In this document: positions 1 to 8,920 of the stretch, piece after piece
How positions within the stretch are numbered: position 1 is the first letter of the stretch
How the letters are laid out: every line of letters starts with the position of its first letter
Source: Bacillus wiedmannii
Lineage (GTDB): Bacteria; Bacillota; Bacilli; Bacillales; Bacillaceae_G
Direction of reading: 5' to 3'
NCBI RefSeq assembly: GCF_001583695.1
Contig: NZ_LOBC01000028.1
Location: forward strand, 186,001-250,000
Length of the DNA stretch: 64,000 nucleotides
Position numbers and translations under genes: made by a program
Notes under the pieces: model-generated
The model's input: the letters and a program-made list of their open reading frames with translations, nothing else
Told to the model about the DNA's origin: nothing
Database searches by the model: none

Positions 1-404
1 GCACGAACGACTGCGCGGCCAAATGCATCATGATCTGGATGTACACCGTGCTCTGGATAAAATGTAATAATTCGAGATGGATTTACTTCTTGAATGATTG
101 CTTCAATTTTATCTGCAACAAAATCAACATCTTCAAATTCTAACGTTTTATCATGGAAACCAAGCATTCTTAAATCTTGAATTCCCATCGCTTCACATGC
201 ATCTTTCAATTCTTTTTCACGGATATTTGGAATCGTTTCACGGTTAGCGAATACGTTTTTCCCCATGTTACGTCCCATTTGTCCTAAAGTACCACATGCA
301 TACGTTACAGGTACTCCTTGATCTGTTAATAAGCGAATTGTTCCTCCCGCCGCAAATGCTTCATCATCTGGATGCGGAAATACAACAAGTACATGTCTCT
401 CCAT
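1..404 (-). CDS. bshB2: Bacillithiol biosynthesis deacetylase BshB2, N-terminal part (runs off window)
   Basis: The reading frame begins at an ATG at 404 and runs out of the window at base 1, so about 134 residues are visible. The N-terminus carries the PHPDDE motif of LmbE/PIG-L zinc-dependent deacetylases and a second histidine cluster (HPDHDA) about 110 residues later, which together bind the metal. In Bacillus this family removes acetyl from GlcNAc-malate in bacillithiol synthesis in the cytoplasm; BshB2 is the version paired with YojF. It lies 15 bases downstream of the yojF stop on the same strand with a clear AGGAGG-like site, so the two are probably co-transcribed. The catalytic C-terminal part cannot be judged. 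Confidence 0.9.
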   Translation of the reverse strand, partial: MERHVLVVFPHPDDEAFAAGGTIRLLTDQGVPVTYACGTLGQMGRNMGKNVFANRETIPNIREKELKDACEAMGIQDLRMLGFHDKTLEFEDVDFVADKIEAIIQEVNPSRIITFYPEHGVHPDHDAFGRAVVR

Positions 405-419
405 AAGTTTCCCTCCTTC

Positions 420-770
420 TTACTTAAATGGCGTTAAGCTTAACTCAAGTGCAACTGCTAAGCGGCCTTGGTTATCATGCCCTGCAAGTAATAAACGCTC
501 TTTATCGTCTACTTCCCAGTGCGTAATACCTTCTGCATATACCCAGCCATGATCCATTTTCAAACCAACTCGGTATGGATTTGTTCCAGTAATCTTCCCA
601 CGTTCAAAGCGAATAATTGCATTTCGAATGAATGCTCCAACTGTCATCATCTTTTCGTTAAAGTGTGACGCATACGCTCCGTTCGTTGTTTCTAAATGAA
701 TATATACATCTTTATTTACAAAACGTTCAATTTCATTTTGAATAAGAGAACTATCTTTTACTATTTCCAT
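420..770 (-). CDS. yojF: YojF family protein (DUF1806)
   Basis: A 116-residue soluble protein with no signal or membrane segment, starting at an ATG preceded by AGAGGTG at good spacing. The sequence resembles the YojF/DUF1806 family, which in Bacillus is encoded directly before the bacillithiol deacetylase gene, as here. Its biochemical role is not known to me; the conserved linkage suggests it helps or stabilises BshB2. It is the promoter-proximal gene of the pair, and the AT-rich region 771-1021 between it and the divergent transporter should hold both promoters. Confidence 0.85.
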   Translation of the reverse strand: MEIVKDSSLIQNEIERFVNKDVYIHLETTNGAYASHFNEKMMTVGAFIRNAIIRFERGKITGTNPYRVGLKMDHGWVYAEGITHWEVDDKERLLLAGHDNQGRLAVALELSLTPFK

Positions 771-1021
771 CGGAATTCACCTCTTTAAACCATTTTACGC
801 AAAAATAATGTAAATTGCTATCTCTATATTAGAGGACAACGCCCACTTTTCCTAATAATTTGCACTGTGTTTCTTTATTTTTTTATATCATATGTAAAAT
901 CATCATTTTTTCCTTCACTTTGTTAAATAGTTTTCTTTCTTTTTTGAATTTGCTACAATATAAATTATGCAGAAGGATGCATGTTTACAATTGAATACAT
1001 ACTTTAAAGAAGGTGACATGA

Positions 1022-2347
1022 TTGGAACAATCAGCACATGAAGTAGCAAATTGGCAATATTATTTTGCAATTGCCGTATTTTTAGTCACGTACGGATTTA
1101 TTATTTCTGAGAAATTGAATCGTGCTGTAATTGCACTATTCGGTGCTGCTATTATGATTATTTTTGGAATTGTAGATTTACATACCGCTTTCACATCACA
1201 TATTCAATGGGAAACGATCACCCTTTTAATTGGGATGATGATTCTCGTACATATTACGAGTCAATCAGGCGTCTTTGAATTTGTGGCCATTAAAGCAGCG
1301 AAGGCAGCTGGCGGAAAACCAATCCGCATTTTATTATTGCTATCCCTATTAACTGCTGTCGGTTCAGCATTTTTGGACAACGTAACAACCGTATTATTAA
1401 TCGTACCTGTTACACTATCTATTACACGTATTTTAAAAGTAAACCCTGTTCCTTATTTAATTTCAGAAGTACTATTTTCAAATATAGGCGGAACAGCAAC
1501 ATTAATCGGTGATCCACCTAACATTATGATTGGATCAGCAAATAAGCATTTAGATTTTAATGCCTTTTTACTAAACTTAGCTCCAATCGTAATTATTATT
1601 TCTATCGTGACACTTGGCATTATTTACTTCCTGTATCGTAACAAACTAAAAACAACACCTGAGCAAATCAAAAAATTAATGGCATTAAATGAAAAAGATT
1701 ATATTAAAGATCAAAGCCTCCTTTTAAAATCCATTTCGATTTTAGGACTAACTATTTTAGGCTTTGTACTTCATTCGATTATTCATGTAGACGCTGCGGT
1801 CATCGCGATGACAGGCGCTACACTTCTTATGTTAATCGGTGTGAAAGAACATGATATTGAAGATGTATTTGCCCACGTTGAATGGGTAACCATTTTCTTC
1901 TTCGCCGGACTATTCGTTCTCGTTGGCGGGTTAATTGATATCGGACTTATTTCTTCACTCGCAAAAGAAGTGCTCGACGTAACAAATGGTGATATCGGTT
2001 TCGCTGCGATACTTATTTTATGGGTATCTGGCATTGCATCTGCAACAATTGACAATATCCCATTTGTCGCAACGATGATCCCGCTTATTCAAGATTTAGC
2101 TACAGGGCTCGGACTATCTGTCGATTCTCCGCAAATCGAAGTACTATGGTGGGCATTATCTCTTGGAGCTTGCTTAGGAGGAAACGGAACGTTAATCGGA
2201 GCATCAGCAAACGTAGTCGTTGCTGGTATTGCAAAACGTGAAGGACATGCTTTCTCATATATGGACTTTTTAAAAATTGGGTTACCGTTAACTATTATTG
2301 CATTATTGTTATCACACGCTTATATTTATTTACGTTATTTAATGTAA
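1022..2347 (+). CDS. ArsB/NhaD family transporter (SLC13/ion-transporter superfamily)
   Basis: A 441-residue, very hydrophobic protein with about eleven membrane segments. Two related halves each carry a re-entrant-like motif: FLDNVTTVLL around residue 118 and ATIDNIPFVATM around residue 340, plus GGTATLIGDPPN and GGNGTLIGASAN repeats typical of the ArsB/NhaD ion-transporter fold. It could be an arsenite/antimonite or Na+/H+ exchanger; no arsR or arsC gene is adjacent, so the substrate is open. The start is TTG: AGAAGGTG lies about seven bases upstream of it, whereas the nearby ATG at 1018 is in another frame and too close. A strong hairpin terminator follows at 2484. Confidence 0.85.
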   Translation: MEQSAHEVANWQYYFAIAVFLVTYGFIISEKLNRAVIALFGAAIMIIFGIVDLHTAFTSHIQWETITLLIGMMILVHITSQSGVFEFVAIKAAKAAGGKPIRILLLLSLLTAVGSAFLDNVTTVLLIVPVTLSITRILKVNPVPYLISEVLFSNIGGTATLIGDPPNIMIGSANKHLDFNAFLLNLAPIVIIISIVTLGIIYFLYRNKLKTTPEQIKKLMALNEKDYIKDQSLLLKSISILGLTILGFVLHSIIHVDAAVIAMTGATLLMLIGVKEHDIEDVFAHVEWVTIFFFAGLFVLVGGLIDIGLISSLAKEVLDVTNGDIGFAAILILWVSGIASATIDNIPFVATMIPLIQDLATGLGLSVDSPQIEVLWWALSLGACLGGNGTLIGASANVVVAGIAKREGHAFSYMDFLKIGLPLTIIALLLSHAYIYLRYLM

Positions 2348-2364
2348 AAGTTGTAGTGTGTGAA

Positions 2365-2476
2365 ATTATATCGACGATTTTTAAAATATATCGATCGTTT
2401 CTTCGAATATATCAACGATTTTCTAAATATATCGACGGTTCGACAGAGAATATCGACTTACCGACAAATAACGACA
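2365..2476. repeat. Degenerate 20-21 bp tandem array, core TATCGACGATT
   Basis: Between the transporter stop and its terminator the motif TCGACGATT recurs as variants at about 2371, 2391, 2412, 2432, 2453 and 2470. The steps are 20 or 21 bases, close to two helical turns, and each unit has an AT-rich linker (TATA or AAATATA). The last units are more diverged (TCGACTTAC, ACGACACT). It is not coding in any sensible frame. It could be a degenerate repeat family or a protein-binding array; I cannot say which. Confidence 0.75.
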
Positions 2477-2483
2477 CTAAAAG

Positions 2484-2514
2484 AGGTATGCAGCGTTAAA
2501 CTGCATACCTTTTT
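2484..2514. terminator. Rho-independent terminator, bidirectional
   Basis: AGGTATGCAG (2484-2493) pairs perfectly with CTGCATACCT (2501-2510) across a 7-base loop, with TTTT following on the plus strand and AAAAG before it, so it can end both the transporter gene and the convergent small gene. Confidence 0.85.
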
Positions 2515-2516
2515 CA

Positions 2517-2744
2517 TCACCAAAATATACCGATAATTGCTAATCCACCTAAAATCATACCGCCAATTTGTCCGATGATTGCTGGTGATAGTTGAACACC
2601 CTTTCGCACTTCAACAACCGGTCTTTCGTGCCTTAGTTGCTGCACTTCGCTTTGAAGTTGATGTACACTTCCGTGCAATTCTTTAATTAGTTCCTTTAAT
2701 TCAGCGACCTCTTCATTTACTGGTTTTGCTTTTTCTAAATTCAT
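2517..2744 (-). CDS. Small coiled-coil protein with C-terminal membrane anchor
   Basis: A 75-residue protein. Residues about 8-45 are rich in Glu, Leu, Gln and Lys in heptad-like order (AELKELIKELHGSVHQLQ), suggesting a coiled coil. Residues about 53-75 are hydrophobic and Gly-rich (IGQIGGMILGGLAIIGIFW), a single membrane span at the very C-terminus. The ATG is preceded by AAGGAGCT. This is a tail-anchored architecture with the coiled coil facing the cytoplasm. I do not recognise a named family; similar short proteins of unknown function are common in Bacillus. It converges on the transporter gene and shares its terminator. Confidence 0.65.
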   Translation of the reverse strand: MNLEKAKPVNEEVAELKELIKELHGSVHQLQSEVQQLRHERPVVEVRKGVQLSPAIIGQIGGMILGGLAIIGIFW

Positions 2745-2838
2745 TTTGCATAGCTCCTTATAAATTCAATCAGTACATTGTAAAAATTCGCCAATTATCG
2801 TTTTATCTCCTGCATATTACACATATAAGACTGCATTT

Positions 2839-3390
2839 TTAATCTTGCATCTCTATCCATTCATCCCACAATATCCCCATAATGATACGATCAAAACACT
2901 TCCCATCTCTTTGAACCGCTTCTCTCATACAGCCTTCCATCTGAAAACCCATCTTTTTATACAACTCAATAGCAGCTTTGTTATAAGAAATCACATCCAG
3001 ACCGACGCGGTGCAAATTCAATTCATAAAAAGCATACTTTAAAATAAGATGGATTGCTTCTCTTCCATATCCCTTACCTCTATCATTTGCATCTCCTATA
3101 CCAATTGCTAATAACCCTGTTCTGTTATTCCACTCTATGCCATGAATTGCAACAAAACCAATTAAACGATCATCTTGAACTGTCCTCAACATGAAAGATA
3201 CACTATTCGATCTCCGTCCCTTTAATAGCCCATCACTTGCTATTTCTTGTAACGATTGCGGAAACGCTACATCTGTATCGACATTTCTTAAATACTCACT
3301 ATCCTCTTGCCACATAGCCATTACTGCAGCATCTGATTCTCTAATAGCGGATAATTTAACAGTTTTATTTTGAAAAAGATTCATCGTCAT
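2839..3390 (-). CDS. GNAT family N-acetyltransferase (RimJ/RimL-like)
   Basis: A 183-residue protein of normal length for the RimJ/RimL branch of GNAT acetyltransferases. The acetyl-CoA pyrophosphate-binding loop is visible as DRGKGYGREA near residue 103-112, followed by the alpha-helix and the typical NLHRVGLDVISYNKAAIELYKKMGF segment (described here by its ends NLHRV and YKKMGF). Members acetylate ribosomal-protein N-termini or small amines; the substrate here is unknown. The ATG at 3390 has GGGGGAG eight bases upstream. It is transcribed alone. Confidence 0.85.
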   Translation of the reverse strand: MTMNLFQNKTVKLSAIRESDAAVMAMWQEDSEYLRNVDTDVAFPQSLQEIASDGLLKGRRSNSVSFMLRTVQDDRLIGFVAIHGIEWNNRTGLLAIGIGDANDRGKGYGREAIHLILKYAFYELNLHRVGLDVISYNKAAIELYKKMGFQMEGCMREAVQRDGKCFDRIIMGILWDEWIEMQD

Positions 3391-3433
3391 TTCAAACTCC
3401 CCCTTTTTTAATAACGGGGATACTTATTTTAGC

Positions 3434-3496
3434 CTATTTATCCCCTTGTTCCATAAACTGTTTCATAAACGGGATACTTACAATAAGCGCTAACAT
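3434..3496 (-). CDS. Possible 20-residue hydrophobic small protein
   Basis: A short frame on the minus strand, ATG at 3496 to TAG at 3434, reads MLALIVSIPFMKQFMEQGDK. AAAGGAG lies eight bases before the ATG, which is a strong ribosome site and the main support. The peptide is a short hydrophobic stretch with a charged tail, as in small membrane peptides. There is no homologue I can name and it could be chance or a gene remnant. Confidence 0.35.
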   Translation of the reverse strand: MLALIVSIPFMKQFMEQGDK

Positions 3497-3562
3497 TGGC
3501 ACATCTCCTTTGAATTCAATTAAATTCATTGTATAATTTTTTATTTATTCTAACAATAACAA

Positions 3563-3589
3563 AAAGGCCCCAAAATTTAGAGGGCCTTT
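3563..3589 (-). terminator. Terminator of the siderophore uptake operon
   Basis: AAAGGCCC (3563-3570) pairs with GGGCCTTT (3582-3589); on the minus strand the stem is followed by TTTTT, 19 bases after the stop of the lipoprotein gene. Confidence 0.85.
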
Positions 3590-3607
3590 CTTAATAGCAA
3601 AACTATA

Positions 3608-4516
3608 TTATTTCGTAAACATTTTCTCCGCTTCATCCATTGCCATTTTGTTACCTAAAGCAGAATAGTCAAGCCATGGCTGGTCATTAATAATGTATAC
3701 ATGCTTTCCTTTAACAGCTTTTAAGTCTTTCCAAATTGGTGTATCTTGAAGTTGTTTAAATGCAGCTTTTGCCTTATCGTCTCTATTTACAACAACGAAA
3801 ATAGCATCTGCATCAAAGTCAGGTAATACTTCTTGTGAAATGACTTCGAAAGGACGGTTTCCATCAATTTTCTCTACACCGTTTGCAGGTTGTAATCCTA
3901 AGTCTTGGAATAAAATTGGTCCCATCGGTCTTTTCGTACTAAATACACGTAATTCTTTTGCAGTAACACGAATTGCCATTACTTTTTCGTTATTACCTAA
4001 TTCTTTATCTATTAAACTTTTTACTCGTTTTGATTGCTCTTCGTAATCTTGAATATATGTATCCGCTTCTTTCTCACGGTTTACAAGTTTACCAACTTGT
4101 TTTAACTGATTTCTCCACGTACCTTCATCTAAATTGAAAGAATGTGTTTTTGCAATTTTTTCGTATTTCGCTAAATCTTTGCCCGCGTATTTTTCATCCA
4201 CATAAATGTCAGTTGGCTTCAATTGAAGTAATGCTTCCATATTCGGATCTGTTACAACACCAAGTTTCTTCGTATCTTTCAACTGCTCTTTTGCATGCGG
4301 TAAGAAATCTTTTAAATCTCCACCAATAACAGAGCCTACAGGTGTAATTCCTAATGCCAGTAAATTATTCGTTAAGTGAATAGACATAGAGGCGATTTTC
4401 GGATCATTACTTTTTTCAGTTTTTTTCGTTGCCTCTTCATTAGATTTCGTTTGACCACATGCTGCTAATACTAAAATACACATCATGCTAAATAAAATAG
4501 TAAGTTTCTTTTTCAT
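3608..4516 (-). CDS. Iron-siderophore ABC transporter substrate-binding lipoprotein
   Basis: A 302-residue protein with a lipoprotein signal: a short Lys-rich start, a hydrophobic stretch and the lipobox VLAAC around residue 20, so the mature protein is anchored outside the membrane. The rest has the two-lobed class III binding-protein pattern (IASMSIHLTNNLLALGITPVG, then MEALLQLKPTDIYVDE), with a long connecting helix. It should bind a ferric siderophore and hand it to the two permeases encoded just upstream; I cannot tell which siderophore, although YfiY/FhuD/FeuA relatives are candidates. It is the last gene of a three-gene operon under a Fur box. ATG start with AGAGGAG upstream. Confidence 0.88.
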   Translation of the reverse strand: MKKKLTILFSMMCILVLAACGQTKSNEEATKKTEKSNDPKIASMSIHLTNNLLALGITPVGSVIGGDLKDFLPHAKEQLKDTKKLGVVTDPNMEALLQLKPTDIYVDEKYAGKDLAKYEKIAKTHSFNLDEGTWRNQLKQVGKLVNREKEADTYIQDYEEQSKRVKSLIDKELGNNEKVMAIRVTAKELRVFSTKRPMGPILFQDLGLQPANGVEKIDGNRPFEVISQEVLPDFDADAIFVVVNRDDKAKAAFKQLQDTPIWKDLKAVKGKHVYIINDQPWLDYSALGNKMAMDEAEKMFTK

Positions 4517-4537
4517 ATGTTCTCCTCTTTGAAGTAT

Positions 4538-5554
4538 TTATTTTGTTTTTGTAAGTAAATAAAGAAAATACGGTGCTCCTAAAGCTGCCACTACTACACC
4601 AGCTGGAATAGAATTTGGCTCGAATATAGAACGACCTATCGTATCTGCTAGTACTAAAATAATCATTCCGATAATGCCAGCAAGCGGAAGGAAATGTTGA
4701 TAGGTAGTACCTACTAACTTTCTTGCAATATGCGGAGCAACTAAACCGATAAAACCAATTCCTCCTGCCATCGATACACTTGCGCAAGATAATCCAACCG
4801 CTGTAGCTAAAAGTAGTAACCGTTCTTTTTGAACAGAAACACCAAGCCCTGCTGCCACACTATCACCTAGTGACAATGCATTTAACGTTTTAGATTTTAG
4901 CCATGCATACGGGGTTAGTATGAAAATCCAAGGTAATAATGCTAAGACATGAATCCAATCCCTTCCCCACACGTTACCAACTAACCATCTAGAAGCGAAT
5001 GTATACGTCTCATCATTTAACTTGAGGGAGAAAAATAACGAAATCGCACTAAATCCAGCCGAAATAGCAATACCAACGAGAATAAGTCTAATAGGAAGTA
5101 AACCTTTTGACCGATCATGCGCAAGTATAATAATTAAAAACGCAGCTAGTACTCCCCCGCCAAATGTAAATAACGGTATTAAAATCGATGCATTCTCATT
5201 AATAGAATGAAAGAAAGTAACGAATATAATTAGCCCGAAAGATGCACCTGAATGTAATCCTAAAATACCAGGGTCTGCAAGTGCATTACGTGATAGCCCT
5301 TGCAAAATCGCACCGGAAATCCCAAGGCCAATACCGGCTAACATTGTAATTATAATTCTTGGCATACGATAATCGTATAGCACTGTTGCGCTCTCAAAAT
5401 CACCATAACCGAAAAGCGTTTGAATTACTTTGAGCGGTGCAATGCTCAGTGTCCCTGTATTTAAACTAATTAAAATGACAGCGATACTCATACAACCAAA
5501 AATTGTAGTTACAGTAATGGCTCTCTTTTTATCTGTGTTCAAAAGATCCTTCAC
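4538..5554 (-). CDS. FecCD-type iron-siderophore permease (second of two)
   Basis: A 338-residue integral membrane protein with about nine or ten spans and FecCD landmarks: YDYRMPRIIITMLAG near the N-terminus, LQGLSRNALADPGILG, GLVAPHIARKLVGT and the C-terminal FLYLLTKTK. It forms a heterodimeric channel with the permease encoded before it. The start is GTG, placed immediately after the TAA of the preceding gene, so translation is probably coupled. The operon has no ATPase gene, so a shared ATPase elsewhere must energise it, as is known for several Bacillus siderophore systems. Confidence 0.9.
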   Translation of the reverse strand: MKDLLNTDKKRAITVTTIFGCMSIAVILISLNTGTLSIAPLKVIQTLFGYGDFESATVLYDYRMPRIIITMLAGIGLGISGAILQGLSRNALADPGILGLHSGASFGLIIFVTFFHSINENASILIPLFTFGGGVLAAFLIIILAHDRSKGLLPIRLILVGIAISAGFSAISLFFSLKLNDETYTFASRWLVGNVWGRDWIHVLALLPWIFILTPYAWLKSKTLNALSLGDSVAAGLGVSVQKERLLLLATAVGLSCASVSMAGGIGFIGLVAPHIARKLVGTTYQHFLPLAGIIGMIILVLADTIGRSIFEPNSIPAGVVVAALGAPYFLYLLTKTK

Positions 5555-6589
5555 TTATAGCTCCCTCCCAACTTTACGTGCTATATAGAGGAAGAACGGA
5601 ACTCCAACAAGAGCTACCATAATTCCTATTGCAAGTTCTTTAGGAGGGTTTACTGTTCTTGCCCCTAAGTCAGCTAAAACTAATAACATAGCTCCTAAAA
5701 ATGCTGACATAGGAATAATGAGTCGATAATTCACACCAACTAATTTTCTAGCAATATGCGGGATAACTAGTCCTACAAACCCAATAGAGCCAACAGCTGA
5801 AACAGATACACCTGCAAGGGTGACTACTATAATCATCCCTAGTATTCTCGTTCGGTTCGTTTTTACTCCTAAATTCGTAGCAACATCATCCCCCATTGAT
5901 ATGAGTGAAATAGATCGCCCTAACACTGTCGCAAAAACAATCGTTATGAGAATAATAGGAACTAAAAATTTCAAGTGTTCCCACTTAACCCCTGCAACAC
6001 CACCAGCGTACCAAAACGCTAAATCTTGACTTAAATCATAATAAATTGCAACACCTGAACTTAACGAATGCAAAAGCGCTGCCATAACTGCTCCAGCAAT
6101 CGTTAATCTCATCGGTGTTAATCCGCCTGATGTTGCTGATCCGATAATAAAAATGAGCACTGTACTTAAGACCGCTCCAATAAAGGAGACAATCATTAAA
6201 TAGGAATACGGCATATGCGGGAAAAAGGCAAAACTAAGTGCTACTACAAACATCGCACCTGCATTTATGCCAAGCACACCTGCATCCGCTAAAGGATTTC
6301 GTGTTACTCCCTGCATAACAGCGCCAGCCACCGCAAAAGCCGCTCCTACAATTGCTGCACCAATTACCCTCGGGAGTCTTAATTCATAAATAATTTGGTG
6401 CTGCGTTAATTTCGGATTATAATCAAAAACCGCTGTCCATACAGTTTGTAAATGGATATCCTTTGCACCAAATGCAACAGCTAAAAATATAGAGCCGATT
6501 AAACATAAAATTGTTAAGCTCATGAAACATATGAACTTAATATGTAGCCAGCGATTATTGCCAGCATATACAGCAGGCTTATGTAACAT
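5555..6589 (-). CDS. FecCD-type iron-siderophore permease (first of two)
   Basis: A 344-residue membrane protein, paralogous to the next permease in the operon (YELRLPRVIGAAIVGA, MQGVTRNPLADAGVLGI, GLVIPHIARKLVG motifs). It has a longer charged N-terminal segment before the first span than its partner. It is the first gene after a perfect Fur box at 6652-6666 and so is expected to be expressed under iron limitation. Its stop abuts the GTG of the next permease. Confidence 0.9.
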   Translation of the reverse strand: MLHKPAVYAGNNRWLHIKFICFMSLTILCLIGSIFLAVAFGAKDIHLQTVWTAVFDYNPKLTQHQIIYELRLPRVIGAAIVGAAFAVAGAVMQGVTRNPLADAGVLGINAGAMFVVALSFAFFPHMPYSYLMIVSFIGAVLSTVLIFIIGSATSGGLTPMRLTIAGAVMAALLHSLSSGVAIYYDLSQDLAFWYAGGVAGVKWEHLKFLVPIILITIVFATVLGRSISLISMGDDVATNLGVKTNRTRILGMIIVVTLAGVSVSAVGSIGFVGLVIPHIARKLVGVNYRLIIPMSAFLGAMLLVLADLGARTVNPPKELAIGIMVALVGVPFFLYIARKVGREL

Positions 6590-6651
6590 GTTTCATTTCA
6601 TCCTTTATATTCAGTTGTTTTTTATAAATATTTTTTATTTGTAATTATTAT

Positions 6652-6666
6652 TGATAATAATTATCA
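6652..6666. promoter_or_regulatory. Fur box
   Basis: TGATAATAATTATCA is an exact 7-1-7 palindrome matching the Bacillus Fur operator consensus. It lies about 63-77 bases before the first permease start, where it would overlap the promoter of the uptake operon; it also sits about 200 bases before the divergent DUF817 gene. Confidence 0.92.
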
Positions 6667-6864
6667 ATTTCATTTAGATATTATATCTCCACTTTTTTTA
6701 AATAGCAAACTATTTTTTCACTTCGCTAAATATTAAAATACCTATTACAACTTCCTTCCAAAACTTACAAATACATGCCAAATAGACTACTAGCTTATTT
6801 TTAAAATTGTAGTATACTTAGTCATTATTTTGAGTTTTCAAATAAAAATATCGAAGGTGACACA

Positions 6865-7629
6865 ATGTTATATATAAAACAACTACTATACTTCACTTAC
6901 GAGCAAGCATTATCTTGCTTATTCCCAGTCGTTATTTTCTTAACACTAGCCCTTTCAAAAGTCATTTCTATCCCAGGGTTATACCGCTACGATTTCATAC
7001 TCATCGTATGTCTTCTTATGCAGTGGTTTATGTATAAAACTGGACTTGAGACGAAAGACGAATTAAAAGTAATTACCGTCTTCCACCTCATCGGCCTTTT
7101 ACTAGAAATATATAAAGTACATTTCGGTTCATGGAGTTATCCGGAAGAGGCATATTCAAAGGTTTTTGGAGTTCCACTTTACAGCGGCTTTATGTATGCA
7201 AGTGTTGCAAGTTACATATGCCAAGCGTGGAGAAGATTGCATTTGCAAATGCATCATTGGCCGAAAGCTATTTTTGCAATACCTCTAGGAGCAATGATTT
7301 ACTTCAATTTTTTCACACACCACTTTACATACGACTTTAGATGGATATTAACTTTACTACTATTCATTGTTTTCTCTCGCACATTTGTAGAATTTTCATT
7401 ACAAGGCGTTACATATAAAATGCCACTCGTTCTCTCCTTCTTCCTTATCGGTTTCTTCATTTGGATTGCAGAGAACATCGCAACATTTTTCGGAGCATGG
7501 CAATATCCAAATCAACGGGAAGCGTGGAATCTCGTTCACTTAAGCAAAATTAGCTCATGGTTTTTACTCGTTGTTATTAGCATTATGATTGTTACACAAC
7601 TCAAATATTTGAAGGAATCGAAAAGATAA
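6865..7629 (+). CDS. DUF817 family integral membrane protein
   Basis: A 254-residue protein with about eight membrane segments and conserved charged motifs between them (EIYKVHFGSWSYPEEAY, ENIATFFGAWQYPNQ). The repeated GxWxYP motif and overall length fit the DUF817 family. The function is unknown. ATG start with a GAAGGTGACAC ribosome site. It is divergent from the Fur-controlled operon, and a strong terminator follows at 7652. Confidence 0.8.
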   Translation: MLYIKQLLYFTYEQALSCLFPVVIFLTLALSKVISIPGLYRYDFILIVCLLMQWFMYKTGLETKDELKVITVFHLIGLLLEIYKVHFGSWSYPEEAYSKVFGVPLYSGFMYASVASYICQAWRRLHLQMHHWPKAIFAIPLGAMIYFNFFTHHFTYDFRWILTLLLFIVFSRTFVEFSLQGVTYKMPLVLSFFLIGFFIWIAENIATFFGAWQYPNQREAWNLVHLSKISSWFLLVVISIMIVTQLKYLKESKR

Positions 7630-7651
7630 TGCTGATTATGTAAAAACAGTT

Positions 7652-7686
7652 AGCCCATCACTCATTAGAGAGTGATGGGCTTTTTT
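7652..7686 (+). terminator. Terminator after the DUF817 gene
   Basis: AGCCCATCACTC (7652-7663) pairs with GAGTGATGGGCT (7670-7681), followed by TTTTTT. Confidence 0.9.
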
Positions 7687-7756
7687 AATAATATTTTTTA
7701 AACCGCCCTTATCAAAGGAGTTATGAATTACAAGAGCATAAGCCATTCGTTGCACA

Positions 7757-8752
7757 TTATGAACTACTACTAGCAGAAGATGTTGCTGCAGATGAAGCGG
7801 CAATCGTTGCCATCATAGCTGCTTGTTGTGCTTGTATAAGGACTTCTATCATAGTTTGTAAACCTGTGTTGGTAGCTTTACTTTCCTCACCTTTCTGACT
7901 TACGAACAGCTGAATAGCAATAAGAATATTTGTATCTGTATGCCAACGGAACAATTTCTCTCCCTGCAATTTTTCAATAAATGCTTTAATAGAATGAATC
8001 TCTTTTTCTCCATCCTCAAGTAACGCTAGTAGCCCGATAGCTGGATAATGCATCTGTTTCACTTTTACCTTTTCTTGTTTTAACAAATTCCATATGTTTG
8101 TACATGTTGCAACTAACATTTCTTCACGGACATCCTTCTTTAGTGAAAGAATGTGACTTAAAAATTGAAGATCATTACCCTTACGCAAACCCGCTTTCGC
8201 TAGTTTCTGATACAGACGTTCTACACGGTCCATAAGTGTTTCTACATTCTCTGATTGTCCTGCTAGTAAAACCGCGAGCGGATAATCATTTGTACCTGTA
8301 AGAAAAAGATGATCCTCTTTCATACGTTTATATACTTGCATCGAACGCTGAATGTGCGTGCCATGCTGTTCATTTTCTTCTGTTAAAAGCACAGCTGCTG
8401 CGAGATAAGTAAATATACTTCGGCTAAAACCACCAGCGACCAATTGTTCATATAAATCTAAAAACTTCCGGAAAGCTTCCTTGTAATCTGTAAAGTGAAT
8501 ATCTAAAGTTGCGGCCACCACAAAGCGATGATAAGACTTCAAGTATGAAAACATCCCTACCTGATTCTTAATATAACTACTAATTTCTAAAAAACGTCCG
8601 AGATCAAACAATTTATCACTACCTGCATACATAGCAGCAATCATCATTCCTGTTCGAGAATCACTCGTTTTCCATTTTAGTTCTCCCTTTAACTGTCCAT
8701 ACGTATGTGTGTATTGCTCCAACTTTTGTTCTAATGTAATCATAGTATTCAC
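7757..8752 (-). CDS. DUF4003 family protein
   Basis: A 331-residue soluble, mostly helical protein without signal peptide, resembling DUF4003 proteins of Bacillus. It ends in a low-complexity Ala/Ser tail (ATIAASSAATSSASSSS) that looks disordered. The function is unknown. ATG start preceded by AGGGGTGAA. It is flanked by terminators on both sides and is probably monocistronic. Confidence 0.75.
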   Translation of the reverse strand: MNTMITLEQKLEQYTHTYGQLKGELKWKTSDSRTGMMIAAMYAGSDKLFDLGRFLEISSYIKNQVGMFSYLKSYHRFVVAATLDIHFTDYKEAFRKFLDLYEQLVAGGFSRSIFTYLAAAVLLTEENEQHGTHIQRSMQVYKRMKEDHLFLTGTNDYPLAVLLAGQSENVETLMDRVERLYQKLAKAGLRKGNDLQFLSHILSLKKDVREEMLVATCTNIWNLLKQEKVKVKQMHYPAIGLLALLEDGEKEIHSIKAFIEKLQGEKLFRWHTDTNILIAIQLFVSQKGEESKATNTGLQTMIEVLIQAQQAAMMATIAASSAATSSASSSS

Positions 8753-8920
8753 CCCTATTTCTAGTTCTTCTCTATTATTATACTTATATTTCGTACGGCT
8801 TTTGCAACCTTAATTCTGTATTTCCTTCAATATTTTTCTATTATGTAAAACAAATATAATAACTATACCTACTTTATCAGTATCACGATGGCAATCGTTC
8901 ATAATTCTTTAAGCTCAACG

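Noticed and set aside
2365-2476. CRISPR array
   Set aside because: Units are degenerate, 20-21 bases with no separate spacers, and no cas genes are present.
4488-4787. A 99-residue minus-strand frame within the permease gene
   Set aside because: It overlaps the permease in another frame, is rich in Ser/Tyr/Arg without domain pattern and has no ribosome site.
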